The notes under the pieces were generated by a model. The model searched no databases. It was not told where the DNA came from and saw only the letters and a list, made by a program, of their open reading frames with translations. From contig CAVJPS010000007.1 of assembly GCA_963651465.1 (NCBI GenBank), positions 1 through 33,383 on the forward strand: DNA of 33,383 nt. The letters are read 5' to 3'. The DNA comes from SUG2458 sp963651465. GTDB taxonomy: Bacteria; Bacillota_I; Bacilli_A; RFN20; CAG-826. Positions 1 through 7,693 of the stretch are shown piece after piece (within the stretch, counting starts at the first letter, position 1; the number at the start of each line of letters is the position of its first letter). The position numbers and the translations under genes were made by a program.

Positions 1-98
1 TTATAATTCAATAAGATTTTTTATAGAATACATTATTATATTAATTATAATAGTTAAAAAATTTATAATAAGAAAATTGTTATGGAGGCAATAAGAAA

Positions 99-701
99 AT
101 GAATAAAGTAAAAAAATTCTTTAAAGATTTTAAAGCATTTATCTCAAGAGGAAATATTATTGATATGGCTGTTGGCGTTATTATAGGTGGAGCGTTCTCG
201 ACTATTGTAAATGCAGTTGTTAATTCAATCTTAATGCCTGTAATTACTGCAGCTATTCCTGGTGGCTTAGATGGTTTTGTAACTGTTTTAAATCCTAATG
301 AAGCATTAGCGACTAGTGAAACTGCTAATACTATTTCGTATTGGGGAGTAACTTATAATAGAGATATTGTTAATGTTGTGAACTGGGGAACATTAATTAA
401 TGCGATTATTAACTTTTTAATTATTGCGTTTTTCTTATTTATAGTTTTAAAAATAGCAATGAATGCGCGAAGTACTTATGCCAGTGCTAAAGAATTAAAT
501 AATGCTTTAACTAAAGAAGAAAAGAAAGCTTTAAAAGCAGAAGGTAAATCTAGAAAAGAAATTAAGCAAGTTGCTATTGATAAAATAAAAGCTCAAAAAC
601 AAGAAAAAGAAAGAAAAGAAGCTGAAGCTAAAGCAGTAACAGAAGTAAGTTTATTAAAGGATATTAAAGAATTATTAGAAAAACAGCAAAATAGTAAATA
701 A
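99..701 (+). CDS. mscL: Large-conductance mechanosensitive channel MscL, extended C-terminus
   Basis: Homopentameric inner-membrane channel that opens under membrane tension and releases solutes during osmotic downshock. The N-terminus matches MscL: an amphipathic start, then FISRGNIIDMAVGVIIGGAF leading into TM1 (about residues 20-46). An extracellular loop follows, then TM2 (about 98-119). The protein is 200 aa, whereas most MscL proteins are roughly 120-150 aa. The extra length is mostly a Lys/Glu/Ala-rich, probably helical cytoplasmic tail (about 120-200). The start is supported by a GGAGG-type site about 10 bases upstream. It stands alone and is closed by a hairpin terminator. Family assignment is firm; the role of the long tail is unknown. 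Confidence 0.95.
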   Translation: MNKVKKFFKDFKAFISRGNIIDMAVGVIIGGAFSTIVNAVVNSILMPVITAAIPGGLDGFVTVLNPNEALATSETANTISYWGVTYNRDIVNVVNWGTLINAIINFLIIAFFLFIVLKIAMNARSTYASAKELNNALTKEEKKALKAEGKSRKEIKQVAIDKIKAQKQEKERKEAEAKAVTEVSLLKDIKELLEKQQNSK

Positions 702-714
702 TTTATATGTCTTC

Positions 715-743
715 AAAGCACCACTTGATTGGTGCTTTTATTT
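715..743 (+). terminator. Intrinsic terminator after mscL
   Basis: A perfect 9-bp stem (AAAGCACCA 715-723 with TGGTGCTTT 730-738) has a 6-base loop and runs into a T-rich tract. It begins 13 bases after the mscL stop codon. Confidence 0.85.
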
Positions 744-751
744 TTATCAAA

Positions 752-780
752 TTGACAATTTTTATATATTAATAGAAAAT
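752..780 (+). promoter_or_regulatory. Candidate promoter of the deaminase gene
   Basis: A consensus TTGACA lies at 752-757. The best -10 candidate is GAAAAT at 775-780 (17-base spacer, 4 of 6 matches); TAGAAA at 773-778 is an alternative with a short spacer. It sits between the mscL terminator and the deaminase gene. Confidence 0.4.
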
Positions 781-808
781 CAAAAGTGTAAGGAATGGTA
801 ATTATAAT

Positions 809-1210
809 ATGAATAAAATTTGGAATAAAATGTACGAAGAAGCACGAAAGGTTCAAGGTAAGAAACAAATATCAAAATATGTTGAGGCTGGAGGAGTAGC
901 AGCTGCAATTTTATCTAATACTGGAAAAATATATGTTGGAGTATGTGTTGATACTGCTTGTACATTAGGAATATGTGCAGAACGTAATGCAATATTTAAT
1001 ATGTTAACTAATGGTGAAAACGAAATTTCTAAAGTACTTGCTATTATGTCTGATGGTAATTGTGGAACTCCATGTGGTGCTTGTCGCGAACTATTGGTTC
1101 AATTAATGCCGGATAATTATAAAAATATAGAAATAATGGTCGATTACAAAAATAATAAGGTAATGAAATTAGAGGAACTTACTCCTGAATGGTGGGTCAA
1201 AGATAAATAA
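809..1210 (+). CDS. Cytidine deaminase family protein
   Basis: Zinc-dependent hydrolytic deaminase of the CDA fold, probably acting on cytidine/deoxycytidine in pyrimidine salvage. All signature residues are present: zinc ligand C56 and catalytic E58 in CAERNA, then zinc ligands C89 and C92 in PCGACRE. Length is 133 aa, usual for homotetrameric bacterial cytidine deaminases. The sequence also resembles the blasticidin-S-deaminase branch of the fold, so the substrate is not certain; a tRNA or cytosine deaminase is less likely given the size and the C-A-E motif. It is a single gene with no pathway partner beside it. Upstream, AAGGAATGG is a weak ribosome binding site. Confidence 0.85.
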   Translation: MNKIWNKMYEEARKVQGKKQISKYVEAGGVAAAILSNTGKIYVGVCVDTACTLGICAERNAIFNMLTNGENEISKVLAIMSDGNCGTPCGACRELLVQLMPDNYKNIEIMVDYKNNKVMKLEELTPEWWVKDK

Positions 1211-1382
1211 TCAAATATAAGTACAGGAAATGAATTTTATAATCTTGTTTTTTCGCAAAAACTCAAAAAAAGGCCATGAATTTATGAATAAATGACTATG
1301 AAAAACAATTGTAATCTGTTACAATACGATATGTAGTGGTTTTAAAAACCATAATAATCACATTTTTAGAAAGGAGAACATT

Positions 1383-3077
1383 ATGAATAAAAATGGATTA
1401 AAACTTTTATCTGTCTTATTTTTAGTTGGTGGTGCCGGCTTTACTCTTACTTCATGTAATGACGCTCACGAATATTCAGCTGAATGGTCATCAGATGCAT
1501 CAGGACACTGGCATGACTGTACAGTAGAAGGTCACGATGATAAAGATGCTTTTGCTGAACATACTTGTGGCACTCCAACTTATACTTGGGCAGAAAACAA
1601 TTCATCTGTTAAAGCTTCAGTTAAGTGTACAGTATGTCAATATGAAATTTCTGAGACTGTTAACACAACAAGTGCTGTAACAACTGAAAAAGGTTGTACT
1701 CAAGCAGAAGTAACAACTTACACAGCAACATTTACAAATGCTAAGTTCACAACTCAAACTAAAACTGCTCAAACTCAAGAAGCAGCTGGACACGCTTATG
1801 GAACTCCAACATATACATGGAGTGATGATAAGAAAACATGTACTGCAACAGTAACTTGTGCAACATGCCAAGATCTTATTACAGAAACAGTCAACTCAAC
1901 ACATGAAGTTACAACTGCTAGAACATGTACTGCAGCTGAAGTAACAACTTACACTGCAACATTTACAAATGCTAAGTTCACAACTCAAACTAAAACTGCT
2001 CAAACTCAAGAAGCAGCTGGACACGCTTATGGAACTCCAACATATACATGGANNNNNNNNNNNNNNNNNNNNNNNNNNNNNNNNNNNNNNNNNNNNNNNN
2101 NNNNNNNNNNNNNNNNNNNNNNNNNNNNNNNNNNNNNNNNNNNNNNNNNNNNNNNNNNNNCTGCAGCTGAAGTAACAACTTACACTGCAACATTTACAAA
2201 TGCTAAGTTCACAACACAAACTACAACAGCTCAAACTCAAGAAGCAGCTGGACATAACTTTGTAGATGGTGTTTGCCAAAACTGTGATGAATATATTGCT
2301 TATATTGGTGATACAGGATATGCTTCACTTCCATTAGCAGTTGCAGCAGTTCCAACTGACGGCACAGAAACAACTATTGTTTTAAACGGCGATTATACAG
2401 GCGATGGTAGTAAAGTTTTAGAAGGCCAAAACGTTATCTTTGATTTCGACGGTCACACATATACAATGAATAATAATACTGTTGGTTCAACAGGTACTGA
2501 AACAGCTGGTTTCCAATTATTAAAAGGAGCAACTGTAACATTTACTAATGGTACACTTAATAACTCAACAACTAAGGGCGCTAAGATTATGTTACAAAAT
2601 TATAGTTATCTTACATTAGATAACTTTACAGTTGATGTATCTATGTCAGCAGATGGATATGGTTTATATGCTGTATCAAATAACTTTGGTTCATTAACAG
2701 TTAAAAACGGCTCAAATATCTATGCTAAAGAAGGCGAAGTTGCATTCGACTTATGGTATGGTATGTACGATGTTTATGCTGATGGTGTCCATATTGTTAT
2801 TGAAGAAGATGCTGGTGTCATTAGCGGACCTATTGAATACGGTGCAAGTAGTCGTATTACAGAAACAGGTTGGGAAGAAAAAACACTTCTTGAAATTAAG
2901 GGTGGTACTTTCCAAAACTTTAGTGTATCAATAACAACTGATGTTATTACAACTGCTAACATTGTTATTACTGGTGGTTTATTTGATGCTACTCCAGAAG
3001 CATACGTTAATATAACAAATTATGAAGTTGTAGAAGAAAATGGTGCATTTGGAGTTGTATCTTTAATAGAAAAATAA
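1383..3077 (+). CDS. Surface lipoprotein with three 77-aa Cys-containing repeats and a beta-helix-like C-terminus (contains gap)
   Basis: Predicted exported lipoprotein of unknown function. A signal peptide ends in the lipobox L-T-S-C with C25 as the lipidated residue. The mature start is His/Cys-rich (HWHDC, then spaced His and Cys up to residue 62). Three repeats of exactly 77 residues follow (60-136, 137-213, 214-290); the fully readable ones carry a CxxC and further single Cys. A CQNC element (about 299-302) ends this part. Residues about 305-564 are rich in short beta strands and G-G-x-F/L turns and look like a right-handed beta-helix. A 36-codon stretch in repeat 3 is N. The ribosome binding site AAAGGAG precedes the ATG. 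His/Cys content suggests metal binding, but that is inference. It stands alone with its own terminator. Confidence 0.8.
   Translation: MNKNGLKLLSVLFLVGGAGFTLTSCNDAHEYSAEWSSDASGHWHDCTVEGHDDKDAFAEHTCGTPTYTWAENNSSVKASVKCTVCQYEISETVNTTSAVTTEKGCTQAEVTTYTATFTNAKFTTQTKTAQTQEAAGHAYGTPTYTWSDDKKTCTATVTCATCQDLITETVNSTHEVTTARTCTAAEVTTYTATFTNAKFTTQTKTAQTQEAAGHAYGTPTYTWXXXXXXXXXXXXXXXXXXXXXXXXXXXXXXXXXXXXXAAEVTTYTATFTNAKFTTQTTTAQTQEAAGHNFVDGVCQNCDEYIAYIGDTGYASLPLAVAAVPTDGTETTIVLNGDYTGDGSKVLEGQNVIFDFDGHTYTMNNNTVGSTGTETAGFQLLKGATVTFTNGTLNNSTTKGAKIMLQNYSYLTLDNFTVDVSMSADGYGLYAVSNNFGSLTVKNGSNIYAKEGEVAFDLWYGMYDVYADGVHIVIEEDAGVISGPIEYGASSRITETGWEEKTLLEIKGGTFQNFSVSITTDVITTANIVITGGLFDATPEAYVNITNYEVVEENGAFGVVSLIEK
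1560..2252 (+). repeat. Three tandem 231-bp in-frame repeats (77 aa each)
   Basis: Units start at 1560, 1791 and 2022, with H60, H137, H214 and H291 exactly 77 residues apart. Unit 1 is diverged in its first half. Units 2 and 3 are nearly identical at nucleotide level wherever both can be read: the first 31 bases match, and only about three differences are visible in the last 92. This implies recent duplication. The block begins with GTPTYTW and ends with TAQTQEAAG. Confidence 0.9.
2053..2160. other. Run of 108 N (assembly gap or masked bases)
   Basis: The N run lies inside the third tandem repeat. Its length is divisible by three and restores the repeat period exactly, since GGA landmarks at 1788, 2019 and 2250 are 231 bases apart on both sides. 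True copy number may differ if the gap came from repeat collapse. Confidence 0.98.
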
Positions 3078-3091
3078 AATAATTGAGATAC

Positions 3092-3133
3092 AAAAGGAGA
3101 TATAAGGTTAATCCTTAATATTCTCCTTTTTTT
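3092..3133 (+). terminator. Terminator after the repeat lipoprotein
   Basis: AAAAGGAGA (3092-3100) pairs with TCTCCTTTT (3122-3130). An inner AAGG/CCTT stem sits inside, and a T run follows. Confidence 0.85.
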
Positions 3134-3332
3134 ATGTCCAATATTTACAAGAAAATAATTGTATTTTTAATAAAAGTAATTATTTTTTTTTAAATAAGGA
3201 AAATTAAATAATGTAATTAGTAATTTTATATGTACAATAAAAATTTAAAAATACTATATAAACAACTGCTATTATTTTATGTAATAACACTTTTTCATTT
3301 AAGGTATTATGATTTATAATAATAAAAGAAAT

Positions 3333-3409
3333 GTGCTTATAGCTCAAATGGATAGAGCGTAGCCCTCCGGAGGCTAAGGTTATGCGTTCAACTCGCATTA
3401 AGCACACCA
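3333..3409 (+). tRNA. tRNA-Arg (anticodon CCG)
   Basis: Acceptor GTGCTTA (3333-3339) pairs with TAAGCAC (3399-3405), followed by A and an encoded CCA. The anticodon stem TAGCC/GGCTA encloses CTCCGGA with anticodon CCG at 3367-3369, reading CGG. The T arm has stem ATGCG/CGCAT and loop TTCAACT. This is a minor isoacceptor in an AT-rich genome. Confidence 0.95.
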
Positions 3410-3508
3410 ATTTATTTATTTTTTTTATTAAATAGATTTCAATAAATATGTATTTAACTAAAAATGATTATTGAAAATACAATTAGTTATTGGTAAACTA
3501 TTTTTGTT

Positions 3509-3592
3509 GCCCGTGTGGTGAAATGGTAGACGCAAAGGACTCAAAATCCTTCGGGGAAACCCATGACGGTTCGAGTCCGTCCACGGGCACCA
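3509..3592 (+). tRNA. tRNA-Leu (anticodon CAA)
   Basis: Acceptor GCCCGTG (3509-3515) pairs with CACGGGC (3582-3588), with CCA encoded. The anticodon stem AAGGA/TCCTT encloses CTCAAAA with anticodon CAA at 3542-3544, reading TTG. A long variable arm typical of tRNA-Leu is present, and a T-rich run follows directly. Confidence 0.95.
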
Positions 3593-3922
3593 TTTTTTTT
3601 AAATTAATATGTGGCTTAAATATCAAAATATAAATTATATTGTACAGTTAAGAAATCGTTAACTGAAAGAATGAATATTGGTAAAAGGTCATTTTAATTG
3701 TTGGTAATAAGACTAACTCATAAACAAAAGGTAGTTGTAAATATTGCAAAATTATATGATATTGCAATGTGTTTAAGCAGTATGTCAATTAATTTCAAAA
3801 GTTACATAGATCATGAATGTAATTTAGAAAAAAATTAAATATTGTTGTCTTATATATTCAAATAATATCATTTATAAAAGTGTATTATATTATGTAATGA
3901 ATATATTAAAGGAGGAGTACAA
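3593..3922 (+). other. Gene-free stretch between tRNA-Leu and the carbohydrate-binding lipoprotein
   Basis: 330 bases of very AT-rich sequence. I find no coding frame, tRNA or convincing hairpin terminator. The promoter of the downstream gene should lie in its last 100 bases, but no clear -35/-10 pair stands out. An AAAGGAGGAG ribosome binding site ends it. Confidence 0.6.
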
Positions 3923-5641
3923 ATGAAAAATAAATATTTATGTTTATGTGCTATGACTGGTATTCTTGGACTAACTGGTTGTAATTTCATTAATCTAGGA
4001 AATAAAATCGATTCAACTCCTACTTCAACTAATACTGGTGAAAATGTCACTGGTACAACTACAGATGTAGAAATTGAAGAAGATAATGTTACAATGAAAT
4101 TTAGTATTGTTGACGCAACAAACAATGAAGTAACAGACACTAATGGAGTTTACAATATTATAGCTGGTGGTGTTTATACTGTTAGTGGTAAGTTAACAAA
4201 TGGACAAATTTATGTAGATACTACAGAAGAAGTTGAACTTGTTTTATCAAATGTTTCAATTGCCAATTCAAGTGTTTCACCTATTTTTGTTAATAATTGT
4301 GCTGACATTTCTATTAAAGCTAAAAAAGATACTACTAATTATATTTACGACACACGAACAACTGATTTTTCAACAACAACTGATGAAACTATTGGTACTG
4401 CAGCTATTTATGTTAGTAATGGCGATTTAAAATTGTGCGGAAAAGGTACATTATCTGTAACATCAACTGCTAATAGTGGCATTCATGGCAAGGATAATGT
4501 TAAAGTTAAAAACCTTACTATGATTGTTAAAGCCCAAAATAATGGTATTAAAGGTAATGATAAAGTAACTATTGAAGAAAATCCGACATTAGGTATTGTT
4601 GCCGGTAATAATGGTATTATTACCTCTAATTCAGAAATAGGTAATAATGGTAGTCAACACGGATATATATACATTAATGGTGGATCTATTACAATTAACT
4701 CTTACGGTGATGGAATTGATGCTGCTTATAGTGTTGTTATTGGAACATCTACTGACGCTGATGGAGTTACTTATATTCCTGCACTTGATATTTATACAAA
4801 TATTTATTCATCTTATAGTCAATCAACAACTACAAACAATCTTATTTCATATAATAGAGGTGGCCCTGGTGGTGGTTGGGGTAATAACGGATTCGACAAT
4901 GGAGGAATGTCTGGAGGTACATCTGCTGAAAAAGCTGATGTATCAGCAAAAGCAATTAAAGCTAATGAAAGTATTGAAGTAACTGCTGGTACTATCTTCT
5001 CATACACATATGATGATGGATTACATACAAATAATGATGAACAATTAGAATCTAACGTTACACCAAATGCTGCTATTAATATTTCTGGTGGCACTTTAAA
5101 AATGAAAGCATCTGATGATGCTATTCACGCTGATGGGACCTTAACTATTAGTGGTGGCGAAATATATATTGCCGAAGCACACGAAGGTGTTGAAGGTAAA
5201 AAAATTAATATTACTGGTGGTAAAATAACAGTATTTGCAAATGATGATGCAATTAACGCTTCAAATTCAATTAATATTTCTGGTGGCTATATTGATGTTA
5301 ATATGCCTAGTAACGGAGATGTTGACGGAATTGACTCTAATGGTTCAATCACAATTAGTGGTGGTACTACAATTGTAAGAGGACCTAATTCTGAAATGGC
5401 ATGTCCACTAGATGCTGATGGTTCTATTTCTATTACTGGAGGAACTGTTATTGCTTGTGGCTATTGTTCTACTAGAACTATTTTAAAAGGATCAAATATG
5501 ACTTTAACTACAAGTACATCCGGATTAACAACAGGAGATCATACAGTAACTATTGGTTCAGAAACTATTAGTTATTCAAATATTTATACATATAGTGGTA
5601 ATACTTATGTATATGGTAGTGGAACAGCTACTGTAAAATAA
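3923..5641 (+). CDS. Carbohydrate-binding domain lipoprotein (Cthe_2159-like beta-helix)
   Basis: Predicted surface lipoprotein with a right-handed beta-helix of the Cthe_2159/DUF4353 type, a family known to bind plant cell-wall polysaccharides and calcium. The signal peptide ends in L-T-G-C (C20), followed by a Thr/Ser/Asn-rich linker to about residue 55. The body is built from recurring rungs such as ITGGKI and ISGGYI, with acidic turns (DDAIHAD, DDAINAS, DGIDSN) that could bind calcium. A Gly-rich insertion (GGPGGGWG, about 311-318) interrupts the helix, as in other members. At 572 aa the length is normal. It stands alone with its own ribosome binding site and terminator, so no partner gene indicates the ligand. 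No catalytic motif is recognised. Confidence 0.85.
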   Translation: MKNKYLCLCAMTGILGLTGCNFINLGNKIDSTPTSTNTGENVTGTTTDVEIEEDNVTMKFSIVDATNNEVTDTNGVYNIIAGGVYTVSGKLTNGQIYVDTTEEVELVLSNVSIANSSVSPIFVNNCADISIKAKKDTTNYIYDTRTTDFSTTTDETIGTAAIYVSNGDLKLCGKGTLSVTSTANSGIHGKDNVKVKNLTMIVKAQNNGIKGNDKVTIEENPTLGIVAGNNGIITSNSEIGNNGSQHGYIYINGGSITINSYGDGIDAAYSVVIGTSTDADGVTYIPALDIYTNIYSSYSQSTTTNNLISYNRGGPGGGWGNNGFDNGGMSGGTSAEKADVSAKAIKANESIEVTAGTIFSYTYDDGLHTNNDEQLESNVTPNAAINISGGTLKMKASDDAIHADGTLTISGGEIYIAEAHEGVEGKKINITGGKITVFANDDAINASNSINISGGYIDVNMPSNGDVDGIDSNGSITISGGTTIVRGPNSEMACPLDADGSISITGGTVIACGYCSTRTILKGSNMTLTTSTSGLTTGDHTVTIGSETISYSNIYTYSGNTYVYGSGTATVK

Positions 5642-5655
5642 TATTATCTATTGTA

Positions 5656-5680
5656 AGAGGTAGGCAATCCTACCTTTTTT
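5656..5680 (+). terminator. Terminator after the carbohydrate-binding lipoprotein
   Basis: GGTAGG (5659-5664), loop CAAT and CCTACC (5669-5674) form a hairpin followed by six T. Confidence 0.85.
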
Positions 5681-5686
5681 ATTACT

Positions 5687-5716
5687 TTGACATTAACTAT
5701 TTTTAACTTATATATT
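5687..5716 (+). promoter_or_regulatory. Candidate gdhA promoter
   Basis: Consensus TTGACA at 5687-5692 and TATATT at 5711-5716 with an 18-base spacer. It lies directly behind the preceding terminator and about 45 bases before the gdhA start. Confidence 0.5.
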
Positions 5717-5759
5717 ATAATAAGAAAAAATAATTAGTTATTAATAGGAGGTTATAATT

Positions 5760-7094
5760 ATGGATTATGTAGAAAGAGTATTAGAAAATTTAAAAAAGAA
5801 AAATCCAAATGAACCTGAATTTCATGAGGCTGCAACTGAAATATTATTATCTTTAAAACCTATGATATTAAAACACCCTGAATATGAAGAAATGTCTTTA
5901 CTAGAAAGATTTGTCGAACCAGATCGTATTATTGGCTTTAAAGTGCCTTGGATAGATAGAAACGGACATATTCAAGTTAATAAAGGTTATCGTATTCAAT
6001 TCAATAATGCTATTGGGCCTTATAAAGGTGGATTAAGATTTCATCCTAGTGTAAATGTTTCTATTTTGAAATTTTTAGGATTAGAGCAAATTTTAAAAAA
6101 TAGTTTAACTGGATTACCTATTGGTGGTGCTAAAGGTGGAAGTGATTTTGATCCAAAAGGAAAAACTGATGTAGAAATTATGAATTTCTGTCAATCTTTT
6201 ATGACAGAATTATATAAATATATTGGTCCAAATACTGATGTTCCTGCAGGCGATATTGGTGTTGGAGCAAGAGAAATTGGCTATCTATTTGGACAATACA
6301 AACGTTTAGTTGACGAACATACAGCAGTATTGACTGGCAGAGGCTTATCATATGGTGGTTCACTAATTCGTAAAGAAGCAACGGGATACGGACTTATTTA
6401 TATAGTTGAAGAAGCAATGAAAGAGCGTAACGATTCTTTTAAAGATAAAGAAGTTATTATTAGTGGATCTGGTAATGTGGCTTTATACGCTCTTGAAAAA
6501 GCAACATTATTAGGTGCTAAAGTAATAGCAATGTATGATTCAGATGGATATATTTATGACCCAAATGGCATAAATGTTGAAATAATGAAAAAATTAAAAG
6601 AAGTTGAACGAAAAAGAATTAAAGAATATATTAACTTAGTACCTTCAGCAACTTATAAAGAGGGTTGTAAAGATATATGGAAAATAAAATGTGATGTTGC
6701 ATTACCATGTGCTACTCAAAATGAAATTGATGAAGAAAGTGCTAAGGCATTAGTAGCAAATGGAGTTAAGTATGTTGGTGAAGGTGCAAATATGCCTTCA
6801 ACTTTAGAAGCTATTAAAATATTTTTAGATAATAAGATTGTGTTTTTACCTGCTAAAGCTGCAAATGCTGGAGGAGTTGCTACAAGTGCATTAGAAATGG
6901 CACAATCCGCTTCACGTCTTTATTGGTCTAAAGAAGAAGTTGATAAACGTTTAAAAGATATTATGATTAACATTTATCACAATATTGATAATGCGAGTAA
7001 AAAATATGGTTATGAAGGTAACTACGTAATGGGAGCTAATATTGCTGGCTTTGAAAAAGTAGCCGAAGCAATGATTGCTCAGGGCAATGTGTAA
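5760..7094 (+). CDS. gdhA: Glutamate dehydrogenase, hexameric class I (probably NADP-specific)
   Basis: Cytoplasmic enzyme interconverting 2-oxoglutarate plus ammonia and glutamate, the main link between carbon metabolism and nitrogen assimilation. At 444 aa it has the usual size of the hexameric small class. The substrate-binding and catalytic Lys motifs are intact: GPYKGGLRFHP (K89), K113 and PIGGAKGG (K125, catalytic). The dinucleotide fold starts at GSGNVA, and the end of its second strand reads YDSDG, as in NADP-preferring enzymes, so coenzyme preference is inferred. The start is backed by AGGAGG 9 bases upstream. It is monocistronic, with its own promoter candidate and a bidirectional terminator shared with the regulator gene on the other strand. 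Confidence 0.95.
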   Translation: MDYVERVLENLKKKNPNEPEFHEAATEILLSLKPMILKHPEYEEMSLLERFVEPDRIIGFKVPWIDRNGHIQVNKGYRIQFNNAIGPYKGGLRFHPSVNVSILKFLGLEQILKNSLTGLPIGGAKGGSDFDPKGKTDVEIMNFCQSFMTELYKYIGPNTDVPAGDIGVGAREIGYLFGQYKRLVDEHTAVLTGRGLSYGGSLIRKEATGYGLIYIVEEAMKERNDSFKDKEVIISGSGNVALYALEKATLLGAKVIAMYDSDGYIYDPNGINVEIMKKLKEVERKRIKEYINLVPSATYKEGCKDIWKIKCDVALPCATQNEIDEESAKALVANGVKYVGEGANMPSTLEAIKIFLDNKIVFLPAKAANAGGVATSALEMAQSASRLYWSKEEVDKRLKDIMINIYHNIDNASKKYGYEGNYVMGANIAGFEKVAEAMIAQGNV

Positions 7095-7100
7095 AAAAAT

Positions 7101-7130
7101 AAGCAAGACTTTGTGTGAAGTCTTGCTTTT
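7101..7130 (+). terminator. Bidirectional terminator between gdhA and the metalloregulator gene
   Basis: A perfect 11-bp stem (AAGCAAGACTT 7101-7111 with AAGTCTTGCTT 7118-7128) has a 6-base loop. T runs follow on the plus strand, and an A run precedes it for minus-strand transcripts. Confidence 0.9.
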
Positions 7131-7134
7131 AATA

Positions 7135-7506
7135 TTATTCCATTTTGTTATTTAAATTTTTTAAAGCGATAAATGTTTCATCACTTAAATCATGTTCTAT
7201 TTTACAAGCATCTTGTAATGCTACGTTTTTATCAACACCAAGTTTTACAAATAATTCAGATAGTACTTCGTGTCTTTCTAATACAAGTGAGGCAATACGA
7301 TAACCTTGTTCGGTTAATGAAATAGCCCCTGTAGATTCATTAACACTAATGTATTGCTTTTCACGCAATTTTTTAAGTGCAATAGAAACACTGGCTTTAG
7401 TGAATTCAAGTTCGTTAGCTACATCGATTGCTCTAACATAACTATTCTTTTTAGACAATATAAGAATACATTCTAAGTAATCTTCAGCTGATTCAAATTT
7501 GTTCAT
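7135..7506 (-). CDS. DtxR/MntR-family metal-dependent repressor
   Basis: Winged-helix repressor that binds DNA when loaded with Fe(II) or Mn(II). The DNA-binding domain is about residues 1-72 (recognition region FTKASVSIALKKL), followed by a dimerisation and metal-binding domain. Ligand positions can be aligned with MntR: D9, E12, H79, C101, E104 and H105. Cys at 101 is like the iron sensors DtxR/IdeR, while Asp at 9 is like MntR, so metal preference is mixed on paper. At 123 aa it is the short form without the C-terminal SH3-like domain. It is transcribed divergently from the feo genes, which points to iron sensing. GGAGGT precedes the start, and an extended -10 lies at 7541-7549. Confidence 0.9.
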   Translation of the reverse strand: MNKFESAEDYLECILILSKKNSYVRAIDVANELEFTKASVSIALKKLREKQYISVNESTGAISLTEQGYRIASLVLERHEVLSELFVKLGVDKNVALQDACKIEHDLSDETFIALKNLNNKME

Positions 7507-7540
7507 TAATCGTTACCTCCAATCATATAACTATATTTAT

Positions 7541-7549
7541 TTTATATCA
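7541..7549 (-). promoter_or_regulatory. Extended -10 element for the metalloregulator gene
   Basis: On the minus strand the sequence reads TG-A-TATAAA, an extended -10, about 35 bases before the start codon. No good -35 is visible, as is usual for extended -10 promoters. Confidence 0.45.
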
Positions 7550-7584
7550 AATTTTAAAAAAAAGAAAAAACTTTTCAATTATTG

Positions 7585-7612
7585 TTGACAAAGTGGATAA
7601 AAAAATTATAAT
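7585..7612 (+). promoter_or_regulatory. Strong promoter of the feo operon
   Basis: Perfect consensus TTGACA (7585-7590) and TATAAT (7607-7612) with a 16-base spacer. Transcription would start near 7619, directly at the first of two inverted repeats. Confidence 0.8.
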
Positions 7613-7620
7613 AATATTTG

Positions 7621-7638
7621 AGTTAGCATTGACTAACT
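7621..7638 (+). promoter_or_regulatory. Operator-like inverted repeat 1 (DtxR-type box)
   Basis: AGTTAG, six bases, CTAACT: perfect 6-bp arms at 7621-7626 and 7633-7638. The half site resembles the TTAG..CTAA core of the known DtxR/IdeR box. It covers the predicted transcription start, so a bound repressor would block initiation. Assignment to the divergent regulator is inference. Confidence 0.65.
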
Positions 7639-7655
7639 TATAATTTTTAAGATAT

Positions 7656-7673
7656 GGTTAGTGTGTTCTAACC
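7656..7673 (+). promoter_or_regulatory. Operator-like inverted repeat 2 (DtxR-type box)
   Basis: GGTTAG, six bases, CTAACC: perfect 6-bp arms at 7656-7661 and 7668-7673. It has the same architecture as repeat 1, with centres 35 bases apart. It lies in the untranslated leader just before the AAGGAGGG ribosome binding site. Confidence 0.65.
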
Positions 7674-7693
7674 GGACAAGGAGGGTATTAATT

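Noticed and set aside
1560..2252. CRISPR array
   Set aside because: The repeats are contiguous, in frame and 231 bp long with no unique spacers.
1617..2279. Long minus-strand open frames rich in Cys and Ser across the repeat region
   Set aside because: They are shadows of the repetitive plus-strand gene; composition is unlike a protein and no ribosome binding site is present.
3868..4140. Minus-strand 90-aa frame at the start of the carbohydrate-binding lipoprotein
   Set aside because: It overlaps the signal peptide region of a convincing gene and has no ribosome binding site.
7661..7693. Upstream GTG start for the first FeoA-like protein
   Set aside because: It would begin inside the second inverted repeat and has no ribosome binding site; AAGGAGGG points to 7694.
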